Below, one piece after another: positions 24,137 through 34,000 of a stretch of DNA of 64,000 nucleotides. Under the pieces are notes generated by a model. The model worked only from the letters and a program-made list of their open reading frames with translations. It searched no databases and was not told the DNA's origin. This DNA comes from Thuidium tamariscinum. Its lineage: Eukaryota; Streptophyta; Bryopsida; Hypnales; Thuidiaceae. The stretch's first letter is position 1. Each line of letters opens with the position of its first letter. The stretch lies in NCBI GenBank assembly GCA_947034885.2, contig OX344749.2, forward strand, positions 23,885,501 through 23,949,500, in the 5' to 3' direction. Both the position numbers and the translations under genes were made by a program.

Positions 24137-25055
24137 CCCCTAAAGGACCACGGCCGTTTTTCAACCCAAAACCACTCAAAACTGCCATTTTTGTTCCATT
24201 CATCCATGAAAAACGAAAAAACTAAATTTTTAGAATCTAACCATAGGATCTTGAACTTTACTTAACTAAGATGATGTGGTGAAAATTTCATGAAGTTTGA
24301 CCGTATAGATAGGAAGATATGAGCATTCAAAGTTGGAAAACAAAGTTTTCTTAAACACTAGTTTGCAACTTCAAATGACTTTGTCCTCCATTTATGTAAT
24401 CTTTTTGCACTACAGACCTTGAATTAAAATTTTTTTATTGAGAAATTGAGCTAAGAGCTTAGGAAAAAAAATTCACAAAATAAAGACTTTTTGTCATTCT
24501 TTAAAAAATTGTCAAGTAGATGTAGGTCCAAGATTGAAAGAAAAACTAAATTGCAAATATCTCATAGATGGAATTGAAACACAATAATCCCAATGGTGAG
24601 ATTGTTCTAGAAAACAAAATCAACCTTGTCCAACAATTTTTTTTTTTAAATTGTGGAAATTGCATTCACAAATGAATCCTAGAAGTTATTTTTTCAAGAA
24701 GATGCTTAGATTGCCCGAAAAACAAGATTGTTCATAACTTTCACATTACTAATCCAAATGGAATGAATCAAAGCTTTACTTGTAGACAAAAATATAATCT
24801 ATAAGAAAAAAAAATAATTTTTTTAATTTTGAAGTTTCTGTAGATTTTTTTTCTGCCCGGCAACATAAAAATAATGTTTATGATGGCATAACTTTTGCTC
24901 CCGGTCACCAATTGAAAAAAAATGAATATTTCCACGGAGCTAATCAGTTTTTTTATCTTATGTGAAAATTTCAATAAAATTCATTAAAAATTGAAGTCAC
25001 AAGTACTTGCCCTAATTCTTAAAGTTCCCCGAGGGGACTCTTGGTCCTTTAGGGG
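24137..25055 (+). mobile_element. 919-bp TTAA-flanked (piggyBac-like) non-autonomous element
   Basis: Perfect terminal inverted repeat CCCCTAAAGGACCA at both ends, flanked by TTAA (24133-24136 and 25056-25059). No transposase. Lies between the kinase-like and transposase genes of the hAT, so it inserted after the hAT genes were together. A diverged relative is at 2549-3458. Confidence 0.8.
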
Positions 25056-25440
25056 TTAATTCAGTACTTTCAATCATTTTCTCCATATTCCAGATTACAT
25101 TTGTTTTCTTGTACATGGCAAAATTCATAATGATCTCAAAATATCCAAGCATGTAGGTAACCAGCTTCGAAGAATGAATCCAAATTTAAGAGTATAGAAC
25201 ACATGGCAAACGACAAAGCAAATATTTCCATTTCTTGGGACAAATATCCATAAATGGATCCGTTGTTGCGTTGTAGAATTTGTGACATGTGAAGATAAAA
25301 AATTTCTACCCATGCGCCCTACATGAGCATAGGAAGCATGTGTAGTATTTATAATTAATGCCGAATTTCACATGCAAGGTATTCAGCCTTACACAATATT
25401 ACATAAGATGACATGGAGACATTTTTTTCCCTAGATGCTC

Positions 25441-28400
25441 TCAACGTCTTGCACGTGTACGATTAGGAGCCATGCTCCTTGCAGCAGCCTCTCGCGTGGT
25501 TGCTTGATTGTCTTGAGGTGCAGGTGGAGGACCTCTACGAGTCCCTCTATAATCACTATCTCCCGGAACTTCACCATCTTCACCTATACTAGGACCCATG
25601 GATTCATCATCATGATTGGACGTTGCCCTACCGACTTCGCTTGGTGAGTTGTCAGGGCTGTCTGAGCCTTCACCTACTATAGAAGCCAATCTGCGGATTG
25701 TTCGCCCTCCTACTCCATCTCCAGCGGTATCCACACTAGGCCCCGTCGGTCCAGGGAGAAGACCTTCGCGGAGAAATGGTATACTCGCCGCTTCTTCCCT
25801 TCTTAGCCTTCTACGTGTTCTTCTACTCACTCGTTCATTGGTAGGGCTTTCTTCACGTGGCCACGGGCGTCGATTAGTAGTGCGTGGAGGCGGTGCAACG
25901 GGTTGTTCTGAGGATGGAGGTGCATTCCTTCGCTCGGTCATATTTAGAGTTGGGAAGAGACCGGCCAATCGTGTACCGACTGATGGAGTTTCTTGGTTGG
26001 GGCGGACTCTAGAAGATGAAGGCCGTGCTGAAATTTGGACGGGTGGATCATCCAAGCTAGGCGCTTGTGGTCGCACGCCGATCGTGTCTCGAAGCAATGT
26101 GCGAAAGTCTATCTCGACACCAATGGGGGATCTGTGGCTACGAGTGTTCCGCGCCACTCGGGGATCTGTGGCAACGACCTCATCTTCGCCTTGTCTTTCT
26201 ACCACAACGACATGTTCATGTCTCCGGGTACACATTTCTTCTTCAATCGGCCCTATAACCGGCGAAGGTGGGGCTTCAACCCCTTCGTTTTGATTTCCAC
26301 CACTTGACCCCGCAATCGATGTACGTGGCATCCATGACGGACTGCCATCATTTCCCCCGTTGTCATTTCCATCCTCATCTCCCCCGTGGTCATTTCCATC
26401 ATTATCCGCGCCATCAAAGTCAAATACGGACTCGTCAATTAGGGGACCCCTTTCTTGCCTTTCACCCAAAGGCCGAAATGGTGGATCATCATCGCCATTG
26501 GAACTGTCGTCTGAGTCATCGTTGTTAGCGTCTGACATAACCGAACCACGATCCAAGCCATCTAATTCGGTTGTCATGGAATCTTCGGACAACATGTTCT
26601 CAGTGTACCATCGTGCTGCATCCGCCGCACCCCTTTCCCTGAGAGTCCTCGAATTGGTATAAATGTAAACCAATTCCTCCGCGCGCTCAGATGTCAATCT
26701 GTTGCGAGACTTGCTGTGGACAAATGAATACATGCTCCAATTGCGTTCACATGATGATGCGGAACATACTTGTGCGAGGATCCTTCTTGCAATAGGTGCA
26801 AGCGTATGAGCAGCGGCTCCGAGAAGATCCCACCATTCATGCGGCTCCAAATTCAAAGTATTCACATCGGGAAGTCCAGCGAATATGCCTCGGCGGTCTC
26901 GAAAGGATTGGTACTCAAACAAAGCGGCTGCATATCCCAACCCTCCAACTGCCAATTTGCGTAGTACTCTAAGAATGGCCTCCTTTGCCTCGTTATCGTC
27001 TATTAGTATAATTTCATCAAGGAGGAATGGATTGAGCAGGGCAGCTGCGTAGTGCAAATCAGTCTTCATCAAATCCCATCGTTCGTAAAACGCGTATTCA
27101 ACACGGTCCGCATAATTTGCCTCCAATGAAAATGGTCGATTCCTCAAAGCCAAAACATGCTTTTCTAGCTTCTTCATCACGATCCATGCTTTGCCCATGA
27201 CCGGATGTTTTCCATCAAACTCTCGAAGAGCCACCAACACAGGCTCTACCATATGCACAAAGTTGAGACACCTCCTCCAGAACTCGTCCTTTCGAACCCT
27301 ACATCGAACCTTTTCTGCCTTATTGTGTATTGCAGCGTTCGAGGACCTCACATATTCGTTCCACTGCGGATCATGGACTGTAGATTCCACGGCTTCCTTG
27401 ACCTCGGCCAAACGCTCGATCATGAGGAACATGGTCGCAAAACGTGTCTCAATGGGATTCTTCAACATGAGGTTAGGAGAATGTCGTCGGAAAATGGCGA
27501 GTGGCATGTGATGCGTGCGAATGAATTTCACGATTGATTTTGCTTTCTTCACCATTTTGACCACCCAAAGTTGCTTGCCCCAATCTTCAAGTAGAAGGTC
27601 AAGTGCATGCGCGGAACAACCTTGGAAATATAGGTGAGGGAATTCGCGAGTAATTTGAGTACCAGCCAAACGCATGTTTGGCGCATTGTCCGTACAAACT
27701 TGCACCACATTCTGTCCCCCCACCGCGTCAATGTAATCGATCATGCGATTAGCCACATAAACAGCGTCTTTGCTTTCGCCTGTAGTGTCCACCGATCCCA
27801 AAAATACTTCTCCACTCGTGCACGACAACATTACATTGATCAATGGCCGATGGCTGACATTGTCCCATCCGTCAGAACATATAGTGACATCGTACTTGTG
27901 GATAGGCCCCTTTGTCTTCTCCGCTACCAGTGCAGCCACTTCCTCCTTTGTTGATGTCATGAGCTTCGTACGTATGGCATTGTAAGGTGGAGGTTTGTAA
28001 AGAACTCTGGACTCGGAGGTTGATTTCACGGCATCCACAAAAGCGGGGTGTCTCACCACATTGAATGGGATATTTGCTTCGTAGAAAAACTTTGCCCACT
28101 TCTTGTCTAGTACTTGCTTTTTGGATGTGTCCATCCCTTCTTGTACGGATAATTGCCTCAGCGGTCGACTATGGGTCGAAGAAGGGACAGGCGCCTCTGA
28201 TGATCGAACTTGAGAATTTTGGCCCAAAGTATTTCCTCCCCCTCCACTAATTGAGATTGAAGCATTGGGTAATTCTTGATCACGTACCACCCTCGTTGGA
28301 TTCGATGACGGTGATGTCACTTCCACATCATGTTCCTCTTCGTCTTCGGAGACCGTAGGAACATTCCCCCCACAATTGAAAAACATAGCCTTCACTGCTG

Positions 28401-28575
28401 CACTGGCCTTGTTGCACATTCTCACTCCGGGGAGGGTGTCATTTCGTCTATAACCCAAGTGGAAAAGCAAGCGATCCTTGCGGTAACTAATCTTCATTTT
28501 GCAGAACTTGCATTCCACTTTCCCATCCTCTTGTAGCCTGTACCAGGGTTCCCATTGTGTCCTCCCCCCTCCCAT
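25441..28575 (-). CDS. hAT transposase with BED zinc finger
   Basis: An intact ORF, ATG at 28575 to TGA, about 1044 residues. N-terminal BED finger (W..., VECKFC..., FH, MC at about 20-55). DUF659/RNase-H-like core with Asp in TICSDGW (about 235) and Asp in QVCTDNAP (about 296), then GCSAHALDL. hATC dimerisation region at about 575-645 with SSCERNWS supplying the catalytic Glu. The family cuts and pastes DNA at 8-bp sites, matching the ACTGTAGC duplication around this element. Residues beyond about 650 form an unusually long (about 400) acidic then Arg/Pro-rich disordered tail. A 58-bp leader intron (28659-28602) has a perfect TACTAAC branch site. A TATA box and GACGG array lie upstream. No stops or frameshifts, so it could be functional. 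Confidence 0.93.
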   Translation of the reverse strand: MGGGRTQWEPWYRLQEDGKVECKFCKMKISYRKDRLLFHLGYRRNDTLPGVRMCNKASAAVKAMFFNCGGNVPTVSEDEEEHDVEVTSPSSNPTRVVRDQELPNASISISGGGGNTLGQNSQVRSSEAPVPSSTHSRPLRQLSVQEGMDTSKKQVLDKKWAKFFYEANIPFNVVRHPAFVDAVKSTSESRVLYKPPPYNAIRTKLMTSTKEEVAALVAEKTKGPIHKYDVTICSDGWDNVSHRPLINVMLSCTSGEVFLGSVDTTGESKDAVYVANRMIDYIDAVGGQNVVQVCTDNAPNMRLAGTQITREFPHLYFQGCSAHALDLLLEDWGKQLWVVKMVKKAKSIVKFIRTHHMPLAIFRRHSPNLMLKNPIETRFATMFLMIERLAEVKEAVESTVHDPQWNEYVRSSNAAIHNKAEKVRCRVRKDEFWRRCLNFVHMVEPVLVALREFDGKHPVMGKAWIVMKKLEKHVLALRNRPFSLEANYADRVEYAFYERWDLMKTDLHYAAALLNPFLLDEIILIDDNEAKEAILRVLRKLAVGGLGYAAALFEYQSFRDRRGIFAGLPDVNTLNLEPHEWWDLLGAAAHTLAPIARRILAQVCSASSCERNWSMYSFVHSKSRNRLTSERAEELVYIYTNSRTLRERGAADAARWYTENMLSEDSMTTELDGLDRGSVMSDANNDDSDDSSNGDDDPPFRPLGERQERGPLIDESVFDFDGADNDGNDHGGDEDGNDNGGNDGSPSWMPRTSIAGSSGGNQNEGVEAPPSPVIGPIEEEMCTRRHEHVVVVERQGEDEVVATDPRVARNTRSHRSPIGVEIDFRTLLRDTIGVRPQAPSLDDPPVQISARPSSSRVRPNQETPSVGTRLAGLFPTLNMTERRNAPPSSEQPVAPPPRTTNRRPWPREESPTNERVSRRTRRRLRREEAASIPFLREGLLPGPTGPSVDTAGDGVGGRTIRRLASIVGEGSDSPDNSPSEVGRATSNHDDESMGPSIGEDGEVPGDSDYRGTRRGPPPAPQDNQATTREAAARSMAPNRTRARR

Positions 28576-28601
28576 TGCTCCCACTGGTTCTTCACTTGAA
28601 A

Positions 28602-28659
28602 CTGCACAAACAAAACAGGTTAGTATTCAGTTTGGATGTGATGTGGAAATAACACTTAC
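28602..28659 (-). promoter_or_regulatory. Leader intron of the hAT transposase gene
   Basis: Donor GTAAGTG at 28659, branch motif TACTAAC (28625-28619), acceptor TTTGTGCAG just before 28601. The kinase-like gene has a similarly small leader intron. Confidence 0.65.
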
Positions 28660-28788
28660 TGCTTTCACAGCAAGTGTTCCTCCCACACACTCTTCTTGGA
28701 CTTCACTCTAGTGCAATGGCTGTGTGCCAACCAGGTCATAAGAGCAGAGATCAGCAAGGAAAAGTGACCTTCAAATACACGGCTTGTG

Positions 28789-28795
28789 CTATATA
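28789..28795 (-). promoter_or_regulatory. TATA box of the hAT transposase gene
   Basis: TATATAG on the minus strand in cagtatatagcac, about 15 bp downstream (gene sense) of the GACGG array. Confidence 0.6.
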
Positions 28796-28806
28796 CTGTG
28801 AAGGCC

Positions 28807-29560
28807 TGGCAGCAGTCGTCCAGTCGACGGCCTGTCCGTTGGCGCACTGTGGACAGCCGCGGACGGGACGTCGTGGCCGTCCCCGCAGACGCTCTGGCCG
28901 TCCAGCGGACGTCCCGCTGTCCAGACGACGGCCTGGCCGTCCCCGCAGCGTGGACGGACTCTGGACGCCGTGACCGTCCGCTGAACGGAAAACTGTCGAG
29001 GCGACGGCCTGGCCGTCCCGTCGAAGTGCACAAGCCGCGGACGCTCTGGCCGTCCCCGCTGCGTGGACGGACTCTGGACGCCGTGACCGTCCGCTGAACG
29101 AAAAACTGTCGAGGCGACGGCCTGGCCGTCCCGTCGAACTGCACAAGCCGCGGACGCTCTGGCCGTCCCCGCTGCGTGGACGGACTCTAGACGCCGTGAC
29201 CGTCCGCTGAACGGAAAACTGTCGAGGCGACGGCCTGGCCGTCCCGTCGAAGTGCACAAGCCGCGGACGCTCTGGCCGTCCCCGCTGCGTGGACGGACTC
29301 TGGACGCCGTGACCGTCCGCTGAACAGAAAACTGTCGAGGCGACGGCCTGGCCGTCGCGCCTAAACCCTAAAGCCGCGGACGCTCTGTCCGTCCACGCGA
29401 CGGCCAGTCGTCGAGGCGGCCGACAGGCTGTCTGCGCGCTGTCGACGGACTTCATCCGCGCTGTCGACGACACCGTCAGCATTCGGGACGGCCTCTGACG
29501 CGTCCTGCCGCGTCACGACTGCCGCGTCATGACATCCCGACGGGAAAAGCCCACGTCACG
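28807..29560. repeat. Right subterminal GACGG array of the hAT (113-bp tandem repeat)
   Basis: A 113-bp unit starting gtccgctgaacgg recurs at 28976, 29089, 29202 and 29315 with very few changes; ggcgacggcctggccgtc and gtggacggactct occur in each. The array is both the subterminal region of the hAT right end and the upstream region of the transposase gene. Long chance ORFs on both strands come from the repeat. Confidence 0.88.
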
Positions 29561-29578
29561 TCAGGATAGACAACCCTG

Positions 29579-29586
29579 ACTGTAGC
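29579..29586. repeat. hAT target-site duplication, right
   Basis: ACTGTAGC directly after CAACCCTG; identical to 12406-12413. Confidence 0.95.
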
Positions 29587-29618
29587 ACTCACTAAAATTC
29601 TTCTTATGTGGTGTTCAG

Positions 29619-30444
29619 GAGAGGCAATGGTACAGTGGATGCGGGGACAATTAATTTCTTTGGAGACCCACGTTGGGATTGCCTGCCGGTTCTTGTGGAA
29701 GAGATTCGTGCTCTCAATCGTACAAAGCGCTTCTTGGGGCAGAACGTGGTCGAATTGCTTGCTCGCCGACTATGGTGGAGCCTGTCTCCTTCAGCACGGG
29801 AGAAAGTTTATGTGGCAGCCTCATTCATGCAGGGTCCACTTGAAGCCGCTTGGGACACAGGGTCAGAGGACGCTCTAATCAAATGGGGGCGACAATACCT
29901 TGTGCCCTCTCGATTTTACAAGACCTGTCCAGCGGACCTCGTAGTTTTGGTTCCGTATGTGAACTCAAAACACTGGTTGCTGTTCATACTGACGCCGACG
30001 GCAATGCTTCACTTAGACACTGCTGCTATGCACAGTGTTAAAGAGAACTTGGAGTATTTCAGCCGACTGCGGAAGGTGTGGGAAATTCTGCACGAGCCAC
30101 GTCTGTCGCTGCCAGAAGTGAAGGAAGATGTCAAGTGCTTCAAGCAGTACGGAAGCTACGAGTGTGGGTATTGTGTCTTGCGTTTCATTGAATCATACCT
30201 TCGCATTTTTCATGGCACTGACGTTGATAGAGATCGAGACAGCAGTGATGACATGTTTAGGAACCAGGTCACTATACCAGAACGAGGTCGGGAGATGCAG
30301 AAAAATGTTATTGCCGCCGTTGCAGACGAGTTGGGAGTTTCAGGTGTTTTAGAACTGTACGAACCTCTGTATAGAGTTTTGTATGGATCCGACGAAGAGC
30401 CCGGTCCAGTAATACTATCCTGCCGCAAGAAGGGCGAAAACTGA
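29619..30444 (+). CDS. Ulp1 catalytic-domain exon (last exon of the MULE protease gene)
   Basis: An uninterrupted terminal exon reading RGNGTVDAGTINFFGDPRWD and ending KKGEN-TGA. It contains the complete His/Asp/Gln/Cys set of a C48 peptidase, about 270 residues, the usual size for the domain. Such enzymes cut SUMO or SUMO-like precursors or conjugates (family knowledge). The acceptor is gtgttcag at 29611-29618. Unlike the upstream exons it has no stop, so the catalytic core is preserved. Confidence 0.8.
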
Positions 30445-31072
30445 GCTGGTGATCCACGGGACAATGGGCATTGTAAGTAGACTCAATGTTCTATAGGACA
30501 CTGTAGCATAACATCCAGGATTCTATTATAGGGCCTCCCTTTTTTAGGGTAGTGGCCGTCAGAGAGAAGTCGGGCACTCTGTTGTCATGTGTAGATATGG
30601 ACTTGTAGAGTACGGGCACAGAAGTGACGCCTTGTATGTAAAGTACTCTTTGAGACATTGGGACGTACATGCATTCTGTAATTTTGTAAGGCTTGTTGTA
30701 TGGTAGATAGGTGGAGGGTTGAAATGTGACCTGAAATTTGAAATCAGTTTCATAACAATTAGTCCCTCTGTCATGTTGCAGTGTTTTGAAATTGCACTTA
30801 GTGAGAGATGCTGTGGGTCTTTGAAAGTAGTGTCAGCCTTTCTGACCACGACTTAATTGGGTGCAAAGTTTTGAAGGCTTTTTTTTCTTGTAACACAGTT
30901 CATTGTTTTGGTCTTCTAATACTGTATGACGAAGGTCTATGACAGTGAATGCGAAATGCATCTTAGAATATCAAACTCCACAATCCAAGAAAACTACCAC
31001 CCTCTACGAAATACAAAATGGTTTCTTCTAATTCGTTAAGGAAAACAGAATTCAATGTTCCACAAAACACTG
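30445..31072. other. Convergent intergenic region of the MULE
   Basis: Lies between the 3' ends of the Ulp1 gene (plus) and the transposase gene (minus). AT-rich, no ORF of interest; presumably the two 3' untranslated regions. Confidence 0.5.
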
Positions 31073-34000
31073 TCACTCGCATGTAATTTTCTCTGACAGT
31101 GCGGTGATTGATACAATGAAAAAAGTGATTACAATCATTGTCTGAAAGACGTAGTTGCCCATGGCATACTCTTCAGAGCGCAGTCTGCGAAACACTATGA
31201 CACTGGAACCCGAAACCGCGCCCACTAGAGCATAGTCGTATTCACAGAGTTTCACTTTATAGTTAATGTTGAGCAGGAGACTGTCCACCCAGGTTAAGTC
31301 TTCTTGGGGGGGTGGTCTCCCACCCCTCTCCAACCAGTCCTTCATTCGTGCCAATGTGAACGGCAAACCATCGTCAACGGGAACAAACACTGGATTCGAC
31401 ATGTGGGGGTGCATAATTCCAGCCTACAGGTCATTCGCCAACTTCTTCATTCTACCCGTCACTCGGTACAGTTCAGTATGAAGGTGCTTCATCAGAGTTT
31501 CGTTTCCTGAAACCAATTGCAACAGAGCTTCAGATTGCGCCATCAGGAGGGAAGGCAACTGTACAGTGTTTTGTGTTGAAGAAACGTTTCCTATATTGTC
31601 ATAAGGAGACGAAGTGTCCATCATATGCGGAGTTGCTGCGATGTCAGGCTCCCTGGTCGGCCCTGTCGAAGTTCTTTGGGGTGTGAGACATATGCCTTGA
31701 CTTGCTGCCAGAGTTCCTTTGAGGGATCCGTAGTGTCTTGCAATGGTTCCCTCTGCCAGTGTTGGGTGGAGGAGTCTCAGGACTTTCACCTTGTGCTTGC
31801 ATGTATTTCCCCTCTGGAAGTTCTCGCAGTTGCATGTGGTACACAGCTCACCCGGGTTGTGCACAGTGTTACGCATGTGCCTCTTGGTTCTAGATGTCAC
31901 ATATGCTGGACCACCCTCAACTAGTGGTAGTGTCACATCAGTGTCTGGAATGTCACGAGCCTTAATGAGGGCAGAGACGACAATGCCACGTTCCTTGCGA
32001 TTGTCCACGAATCCAAATTGCTTTCTCACCCTGTGATACCAGTAATGAGTCAGAACGTCCCCGGTGAGGACATGAATGCACCAGTCCATCCGACGACCAG
32101 TCATTCAAGTCCTTTCTGCCTTCAAAATTGATTTCATGTATCCATGGTAGCTTTCTACAGCAGCATTAGTGTCCTGTCCAGCATGCGGTAAGTTTCTGTA
32201 TCCAATGACCCACATATGAACCTTCGGTACCCATTGGTCTCTGACATACTCCCAAAATTCATTTTCACCTGGATTTGCAAGCCGTAAGATCTCCAATCTC
32301 TGAATAGTCCATGCTGATGCTGCATCTCCCGAAGGGCCTGTTCGGTCATACATAATGGAAGACAACCCCATCAAGATATTTGCCCGCATAGTGCCATCTT
32401 GAATTTTGATGCACGCTTGTTTTTGCCATGCTCTATGCACATGCCACAAGCACAAGAAAATGGCAGCGGATGGCCACACCTGACTGATACGAAAAAGAAT
32501 TTTGAGGTCAATGTTTCAGTGCTTGGGAAGGAATCGTTCGTTAGCATGACAATGTCACATGCATGGACAGAAGATAAGGTATCCCCTCTAAAAACATACA
32601 TGTCCCTGACACATTGTAACTGTTTCAAGCGAAAGGTTATTTCATGCACTTAGAAAACTCAAAACATTGTCAAATGATAGAAGGACTACAGTAGGTCCAA
32701 GTCCACCACATATCGTAGGCTGTTAATTTCCCCCTGAGCGCAGTCAACGATGAATGCATTCGGCTTCCACTCAGCATTTTTTCGCTTCAGTGTATTGTCC
32801 AACTCCCTCATCCATGGCGTGAGGTCCTCTTGACATGAGCGTGACGTCAAAACAAAGCCAACCGGAATGCCATTGTGCCATTCGTCAAAAACCATAATAG
32901 TATATAGAGGATACTGCATTGCAGTCAAAGCATGCGATATTAGTGTTCTCCGCAAAAAATTGGTAGATGCAGATTTCAATGAAAGTTGTACAAACAAAGG
33001 GAAGACCTCATTGCTTGGCATAGGTGAATCACGATCCATACCTTATTCTCATTAGTGCCGAAGGTAGCATCTATCGAGACTCCACCTTCGTGGCCAAACT
33101 GAAGCATTACATCTTGTTGCCACGGCGTTTGAATTCCGATTGTAAACGGTATATTAGACGGTCTCAGTTCTCCCGCTGTTACCTCTGCAATTTCTTTGTA
33201 GAAGAAAACACTGTCCCGGTTTTGCTGCACCCACAGCTGAACACTCTTGGCGTCGTGGGTGTCCAGCATATACGTTTCCCTCGCTACCTTTGTAGCCAAG
33301 TTTCGCACGTCACGCTCATGAAGGAACATGTCCCTGGATATGTCATTGCCATTCCGCAATGCTTCTTGGACAACTTGCATATGCTTCGCCATGATCTGCA
33401 GAACACTGTGACCATCTCGAAGTAACTTCAAGACAAAGTCCTTGATGTCGTTTGACAGCTGCCAAGAGAAGGCACCACGGTCCCCAGTGTTTTGCAACCC
33501 GTGGCATAGAATCCCATTAGCATTTTCGTGCCGGCTTTGAAATATGGTTATCTCTTAAACATGTGGTAGAAGGTAGAGGCTCTTCACACTGAATGAAGCA
33601 AGGCATCCCCTTTTCAGCGCCCCACCCCATTGCTTAAGGGAATCCCTCTTTTTCACCACGCGCGGAGGCTTACTAGCGCTCTATGTAGCTCCTGACGACG
33701 AGGTGTTTGGACCTCTTCGCTCCTCTTGAGTACCACTCGCACCCGATGTACTGTTCGAAGTATCTGCAGTTATATGAAACACTGGGTCGTCCGTTGTTGC
33801 AGCATTACCCTCTACACTTGTAGACACTGCATGTGTGGCGCTTGGTCCTGGATGAGTCCCTAATTGCCTTGCATTGTGTGATTTCGTGGAATCAATATCG
33901 CTTGGAATACAGAGTGACTGATCAGAGAGGGCTGCGTGCAAGTCAATGTTGCCTACTGCAGATGGAAGTATAGCATCTCCAGAAGATGGAGCTCCAGATG

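Larger units (their letters stand above)
12414..29578. mobile_element. 17.2-kb hAT transposon with three genes
   Basis: Ends are CAGGGTTG at 12414 and CAACCCTG ending at 29578: a short perfect TIR followed by palindromic GTCACG/GACGTGACG motifs on both sides. A perfect 8-bp duplication ACTGTAGC, the hAT hallmark, flanks it. It encodes its own hAT transposase (minus, 25441-28575), a RING/coiled-coil protein (minus, 14656-17019) and a kinase-like protein (plus, 22259-23920). GACGG-rich arrays lie near both ends and upstream of each gene. It contains younger insertions (17685-17921; 24137-25055) and a 1.5-kb repeat shared with 44995-46490. It sits in an intron of the MULE Ulp1 gene, so host splicing could in principle remove it. 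17 kb is very large for a hAT. Confidence 0.93.
8061..30444 (+). pseudogene. MULE zinc-finger / Ulp1-type (C48) SUMO-protease gene, interrupted
   Basis: Deduced exons: 8061-8168 (MAKQKSTPLHDP...), 8339 to about 9823 or onward, through 10396, 10513-10837, 10944 to about 11055, about 11095-12330 and 29619-30444. The N-terminal part (from 8339) has a zinc-finger-like C-x2-C...H...C segment (FLRCIHCKDATFTGKNRLNK). The middle is low-complexity and basic. The C-terminal exon is a Ulp1/C48 cysteine-protease domain: His in NSKHWLLFIL, Asp in MLHLDT, Gln in KQYGSYE and the nucleophile Cys in ECGYCVLRF. In-frame TAGs occur at 9836, 9842, 9947, 10714, 11522 and 11873; the first three could instead lie in a 126-bp intron (9824-9949). 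Ulp1 genes ride in some plant MULEs (Kaonashi type). The last intron (donor at 12331, acceptor before 29619, phases matching K-RGNGTV) contains the whole hAT. The 11056-11094 junction is uncertain (39-bp intron or frameshift). Confidence 0.75.

Noticed and set aside
28751..29482. 243- and 156-codon ORFs in the right GACGG array
   Set aside because: 113-bp repeat with no stops in several frames; not protein-like.
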